DNA from: Aminivibrio sp.
Lineage (GTDB): Bacteria; Synergistota; Synergistia; Synergistales; Aminobacteriaceae
Direction of reading: 5' to 3'
NCBI RefSeq assembly: GCF_016756745.1
Contig: NZ_JAESIH010000022.1
Span: forward strand, 1 to 42,768
DNA length: 42,768 bases
The notes under the pieces were generated by a model. That model saw only the letters and a list, made by a program, of their open reading frames with translations, had not been told where the DNA came from and did not search any database. The translations under genes and the position numbers were made by a program. Positions 39,706-42,768 of the stretch are shown here, piece after piece; positions within the stretch are counted from its first letter, which is position 1, and every line of letters begins with the position of its first letter.

Positions 39706-40544
39706 AAATAGCGGTGGCCAGCGGCAAGGGAGGCACGGGAAAGACAAGCATCTCGGCCTCCCTTGTGCTTGCGAGGCCTCGGGTACTGGCGGTCGATCTT
39801 GACGTGGAGGAGCCGAACCTTTCCATTCTGCTCGGCTGCGCTGAAACTGAAGCCCTGTCCGTAACGATGCCGTCGGCGAAAATCGACGGGAGCGCATGCG
39901 TTTCGTGCGGCACATGTGCGAAGGCGTGCGTCTTCGGGGCTATCGCCTGGCTGGGCGGGGGGATTCCCGTCATCAACGAATCCCTGTGCCGGGGGTGCGG
40001 GCTCTGTTCCAGGGTGTGCCCCCCGAGGGCGATTTTCGAGGAAGAACAGACGGTCGGCGAGGTCAGGTCAGGAAACTGCGGCGGCATTTCTTTTCTTGAG
40101 GGAAGACTCCGGGTCGGAAGCGTCAATACAGTGCACGTCATCGGGGAAACGGTCAAAAAGGCGGAAACGCTGGGAGTCTCCGACTGGGTGATGGACTGCC
40201 CTCCCGGCACGGCCTGCCCCGTGGCGGCGTCCCTTCGCCGTGCCGACATGGCCCTTTTGGTGACGGAGCCCACACCCTTCGGAAGGTCCGACCTGGAGGG
40301 TATGCTCGAACTGACAGCGGACATGAAAATTCCTTCCGCTCTCGTGATCAACAAGACGGGCATCGGCAACACTTCGCTCGAGGACCTGTGCGGACGGTTC
40401 GGCGTGGAGATCCTCGCCCGTTTCCCTTTCTCCCGTTCAGCAGCGGAATCCGGGGCCCGGGGGGAATCTCCGTTCCTGACCGACGCCGGATGGGCTGAAA
40501 CCACACGGTCGCTCTGGTCGGAGATCGAAAGGAGATTCTCATGA
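39702..40544 (+). CDS. MinD-type ATPase with inserted 2[4Fe-4S] ferredoxin domain (first)
   Basis: A 280-residue deviant-Walker P-loop ATPase. The Walker A with signature lysine is ASGKGGTGKTS; two 4Fe-4S motifs follow the first strand pair (CVSCGTCAKAC at about 66-76 and CRGCGLCSRVCPP at about 94-106); the switch region is VMDCPPGTACPV. The insertion of a ferredoxin in a MinD fold is characteristic of the paired ATPases in NifX/Mrp clusters and in the orange-protein operon. It probably binds or moves Fe-S or mixed-metal clusters. Coupled at both ends by 4-nt overlaps. Confidence 0.92.
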   Translation: MKIAVASGKGGTGKTSISASLVLARPRVLAVDLDVEEPNLSILLGCAETEALSVTMPSAKIDGSACVSCGTCAKACVFGAIAWLGGGIPVINESLCRGCGLCSRVCPPRAIFEEEQTVGEVRSGNCGGISFLEGRLRVGSVNTVHVIGETVKKAETLGVSDWVMDCPPGTACPVAASLRRADMALLVTEPTPFGRSDLEGMLELTADMKIPSALVINKTGIGNTSLEDLCGRFGVEILARFPFSRSAAESGARGESPFLTDAGWAETTRSLWSEIERRFS

Positions 40545-41416
40545 GCATCCGAGAGGTTGTGATCATCAGCGGCAAGGGCGGAACAGGAAAGACCACCCTG
40601 GCGGCCTCTCTCGCAGCCGTCGCGGATGAGAGGAAAATCCTTGCGGACGCCGACGTGGACGCGCCGAACCTGGCCCTTCTGTTGCATCCCGCAGAAACGC
40701 ACCGTGATCCCTTTTCAGGCATGTCCATAGCTGACGCGGACGGTGAGCGGTGCACCGGGTGCGGGATCTGCGAATCGGCCTGCAGGTACGACGCGATCCA
40801 TGTCCGGGACGGAAAGGCCGTCGTCGACGAAGGCTTTTGCGAGGGGTGCAGGGTGTGCCTTTTTGTGTGCCCTGAACGGTGCATTTCCCTGAAAAGTATC
40901 GAGCGGGGAACCATACGCCGGGGAGATACGGCCCTGGGGCCCCTGTGGCATGCCCGGCTGAATCCGGGCGGCGAGAACACCGGCCTGATGGTGGCCCTTC
41001 TGCGGGAGGAAGCCCGGAAGGAAGCGGAAAGAACCGGGGCACCGCTCATAATCACCGACGGGCCTCCGGGCATCGGCTGTCCGGTGACCTCGTCGGTAAC
41101 GGGGGCCGATTTCGCGGTAATTGTTTCCGAGCCCTCCCGGTCCGCCCTGTCGGATCTCCGTCGGGCTGCGGAATTGTGCGGCATACTGACGGTGCCTTTC
41201 GGGATCGTGATCAACCGGTGGAACCTCTCGGAAAAGCTGACGGAAACGATACAAACGACGTGCAGGGAGCAAGGATGGTCCCTGCTCGGCACGGTTCCTT
41301 TCGACGAAAGAATCGCGGAGGCCGTAGGAGCAGGCCGCATACCCGTCCCCGAGATGGGGAACGCACTGCCGGCACTGTGGGGTTCAATACGAAAAACAGG
41401 GAGGCTGGAACAATGA
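40541..41416 (+). CDS. MinD-type ATPase with inserted 2[4Fe-4S] ferredoxin domain (second)
   Basis: A 291-residue paralogue of the preceding gene: Walker A ISGKGGTGKTT, DADVDAPNL, ferredoxin insert with CTGCGICESAC and CEGCRVCLFVCPE, then TDGPPGIGCPV. The second Fe-S motif reads CEGCRVCLFVCP and keeps all four cysteines. Such pairs are thought to form heterodimers. It overlaps the first ATPase by 4 nt and the second NifX-like gene by 4 nt (ATGA), so the cluster is one operon. Confidence 0.92.
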   Translation: MSIREVVIISGKGGTGKTTLAASLAAVADERKILADADVDAPNLALLLHPAETHRDPFSGMSIADADGERCTGCGICESACRYDAIHVRDGKAVVDEGFCEGCRVCLFVCPERCISLKSIERGTIRRGDTALGPLWHARLNPGGENTGLMVALLREEARKEAERTGAPLIITDGPPGIGCPVTSSVTGADFAVIVSEPSRSALSDLRRAAELCGILTVPFGIVINRWNLSEKLTETIQTTCREQGWSLLGTVPFDERIAEAVGAGRIPVPEMGNALPALWGSIRKTGRLEQ

Positions 41417-41751
41417 TCCGTATCGCGGTCGCGGCATCAGGAAAAGAAGAAACATCCAAGGTGGCGGACAGGTTTGCACGGGCCCCTTTTTTTATCATAG
41501 CGGACGAAGAAGGGAAGATCCTGGAGGCTGTTGAAAACGACGCCGGGGCGGAGCAGCACGGAGCGGCGTCGAGGGCCCTTATGACCCTATCGCAGAAACA
41601 GGTTTCCGTGCTGCTCGCTCCCAGGATGGGGCCGAACGCCCTCGGTTTTATACAACAGGCGAACATGGAGGCATACTGTGCCGAAGGAATGACGGTCAGG
41701 CAGGCCCTGGACGGATACAAAAACTCATCCCTTGAAAAAATAGCCAAATAG
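41413..41751 (+). CDS. NifX/NafY-type cofactor domain protein (second)
   Basis: A 112-residue NifX-like protein (RIAVAASGKEETSKVADRFA, APFFIIADEEGKILEAVEND, AYCAEGMTVRQALDGYKN). It is of the size of the Desulfovibrio orange protein, which carries a Mo-Cu cluster, but lacks the His/Cys-rich tail of the first NifX gene here. It starts at the ATGA overlap with the second ATPase and ends 18 nt before mrp. Confidence 0.88.
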   Translation: MIRIAVAASGKEETSKVADRFARAPFFIIADEEGKILEAVENDAGAEQHGAASRALMTLSQKQVSVLLAPRMGPNALGFIQQANMEAYCAEGMTVRQALDGYKNSSLEKIAK

Positions 41752-41769
41752 AAGGAGCGGACTTCATTC

Positions 41770-42534
41770 ATGACATTACCGCCGAAAAGCGACAGGAAGC
41801 AGATCAAGAAAATTTACGCCGTAGGCAGCGGAAAGGGCGGCGTGGGAAAGAGTTCCGTCACGTCCCTTCTCGCCGTGGCAGCAGCCCGTGAGGGGAAAAA
41901 AACGGGCATCATGGACGCCGACATCACGGGACCGTCAATACCCGCCTTCTTCGGGCTCAGCACTTTCCCCTTCGGGAACGCCGATGGGATCGATCCGCCG
42001 AAAACGAAGCTCGGAATCAAGGTCATCTCCATGAACCTCCTGCTGGATGACCCGGCGAAGCCCGTGGTCTGGAGAGGGCCTCTGCTCGGCAACGCCGTGA
42101 CTCGGTTCTTTACTGAAGTGAAGTGGGACGATCTCGACGTGCTCTTCATCGACCTCCCCCCGGGAACAGGCGACGCCGTGCTCACGGTGATGCAGACCAT
42201 TCCCCTCGACGGTTTCCTCCTGGTGACCTCCCCCCAGGAGATCGCCTCCCTGGTGGTGCGGAAAGCGGCGAAAATGGCGGAAATGCTCTCCATCCCCCTT
42301 ATGGGCGTAGTGGAGAACATGAGCGCCTTTGTCTGCCCCGACTGCGGCAAGCGGGTGGAGCTTTTCGGCAAAAGCCATTCCCCGGCTCTCCTGGAGCACC
42401 TCGGCACTTCCTTCTGGGGGAGCCTCCCCCTTGATCCCTCCCTGGCGGAGATGGCCGACAGCGGCGCTATCGAGAACTACCACAACGAAGAAGTCTTCTC
42501 GGTTCTGACGAAAGGCTTGCATGGAAACATGTAG
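41770..42534 (+). CDS. mrp: Mrp/NBP35-type Fe-S cluster carrier ATPase
   Basis: A 254-residue Mrp/ApbC protein. Walker A GSGKGGVGKSS (about 19-29), MDADITGPSIP, VVWRGPLLGNAVTRFF, LFIDLPPGTGDAVLTV and VVENMSAFVCPDCGKRVELF, in which the CxxC binds a bridging Fe-S cluster in the dimer. Mrp proteins deliver Fe-S clusters; the version in the orange-protein operon is reported to act on the mixed-metal cluster. Last gene of the operon; terminator at 42555-42580. Confidence 0.94.
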   Translation: MTLPPKSDRKQIKKIYAVGSGKGGVGKSSVTSLLAVAAAREGKKTGIMDADITGPSIPAFFGLSTFPFGNADGIDPPKTKLGIKVISMNLLLDDPAKPVVWRGPLLGNAVTRFFTEVKWDDLDVLFIDLPPGTGDAVLTVMQTIPLDGFLLVTSPQEIASLVVRKAAKMAEMLSIPLMGVVENMSAFVCPDCGKRVELFGKSHSPALLEHLGTSFWGSLPLDPSLAEMADSGAIENYHNEEVFSVLTKGLHGNM

Positions 42535-42554
42535 CCGGATTCGACTCCATGGGT

Positions 42555-42580
42555 GCCCCTCTCCGGAGGGGCGTTTTTTT
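42555..42580 (+). terminator. Intrinsic terminator after mrp
   Basis: GCCCCTC (42555-42561) pairs with GAGGGGC (42566-42572) around a TCCG loop, followed by seven T (42574-42580). Confidence 0.93.
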
Positions 42581-42592
42581 ATTGGTTCCCTC

Positions 42593-42654
42593 AATCCGCA
42601 GGCACAGGTGACACTCCCCGCTGCCTGCGGATTTGGGGACTTCCTAAATCCGCA
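42593..42654. repeat. Palindromic repeat, CCTAAATCCGCA family, copy D plus partial end
   Basis: AATCCGCAGGCA (42593-42604) and TGCCTGCGGATT (42622-42633) form a perfect 12-bp inverted repeat around a GTGACACTCCCCGC core shared with the other copies. A lone end, CCTAAATCCGCA, follows at 42643-42654, suggesting a second, truncated copy next to it. Confidence 0.8.
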
Positions 42655-42670
42655 CCCTAAAAAATAAAAA

Positions 42671-42741
42671 ACCTCTCTGGACTGTTCGGAGAACAGTGGT
42701 AAGGTAGTGTTTACGAAGGCACAACCCTTCACCAGAGAGGT
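42671..42741 (+). promoter_or_regulatory. Nested inverted repeats in the leader of the last gene
   Basis: ACCTCTCTGG (42671-42680) is the exact inverse of CCAGAGAGGT (42732-42741), and ACTGTTC-GGA-GAACAGT (42681-42697) is a hairpin nested just inside. The distal arm contains the GAGAGG ribosome binding site of the ATG at 42751, so a folded leader would hide it. Alternatively these are end features of an insertion sequence. Confidence 0.6.
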
Positions 42742-42750
42742 GCAATCATT

Positions 42751-42768
42751 ATGACTGAAAAGGCGAAG
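42751..42768 (+). CDS. Start of an unidentified gene cut by the window edge
   Basis: ATG with GAGAGG 10 nt upstream opens a frame of six codons (MTEKAK) that runs off the window. The structured, AT-richer leader directly after a repeat suggests a mobile-element gene such as a transposase, but six residues cannot show this. Confidence 0.4.

Noticed and set aside
39319-42534. NifX-like and MinD-Fd genes considered as nitrogen-fixation genes
   Set aside because: No nifHDK, nifB or nifE/N genes are present; gene order fits the orange-protein type of cluster better.

Overview
The window looks like chromosomal DNA from a GC-rich, anaerobic, outer-membrane-bearing bacterium that lives on amino acids and organic acids. 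Two complete TRAP transport systems, an aspartate-dehydrogenase-like enzyme, purine salvage, 4Fe-4S MinD/NifX/Mrp proteins and osmoregulated periplasmic glucan genes together suggest a member of the Synergistota. This is inferred from gene content only; no rRNA or marker gene is present.

Layout. 1-3024: interspersed repeats, then yibE/F and a secreted alkaline phosphatase on the minus strand. 3263-7788: a FadR-type GntR regulator, a fused TRAP permease, a TAXI binding protein and an aspartate-dehydrogenase-like gene on the plus strand, ended by a terminator. 7865-9927: a decayed fragment, nudC and a secreted Sel1-like protein with a His/Pro/Gly-rich tail. 10456-19927 (all minus): a GGDEF-EAL protein followed by opgG and two tandem opgH copies; in both copies the N-terminal cytoplasmic region is a separate, overlapping ORF. 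20101-24275: HAD phosphatase, cyclophilin-fold protein and a FecBCD-type metal/siderophore ABC transporter. 24649-28358: LysE-type exporter and a coupled Hsp70-like/GrpE-like membrane pair. 28534-31468: decayed genes around a U32-like protein and an IclR regulator. 31845-34976: promoter, dctP, attenuator, dctQ, dctM and terminator. 35241-38355: adenine deaminase and an NCS2 purine permease. 38412-42580: a Fur-family regulator divergent from a DUF5320/NifX/MinD-Fd/MinD-Fd/NifX/Mrp cluster, which resembles the orange-protein (ORP) cluster of Desulfovibrio and has a Fur-like box in its promoter. The window ends in a palindromic repeat and the first codons of a truncated gene.

How the parts fit. 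Import of acidic substrates (TRAP), their deamination (NadX-like) and purine salvage (Ade plus NCS2) fit a scavenging, fermentative life. OpgG/OpgH and the His-rich Sel1 protein act in the envelope. Fur, the FecBCD system and the ORP-like cluster point to metal-responsive Fe-S or metal-cluster biology.

Two families of interspersed repeats run through the non-coding DNA. One carries TGTCATTCTGAG-type units; the other is bounded by CCTAAATCCGCA/TGCGGATTTAGG. Several genes between 28 and 31.5 kb are broken, so that region is the most plastic part of the window. No rRNA, tRNA or CRISPR array was seen.
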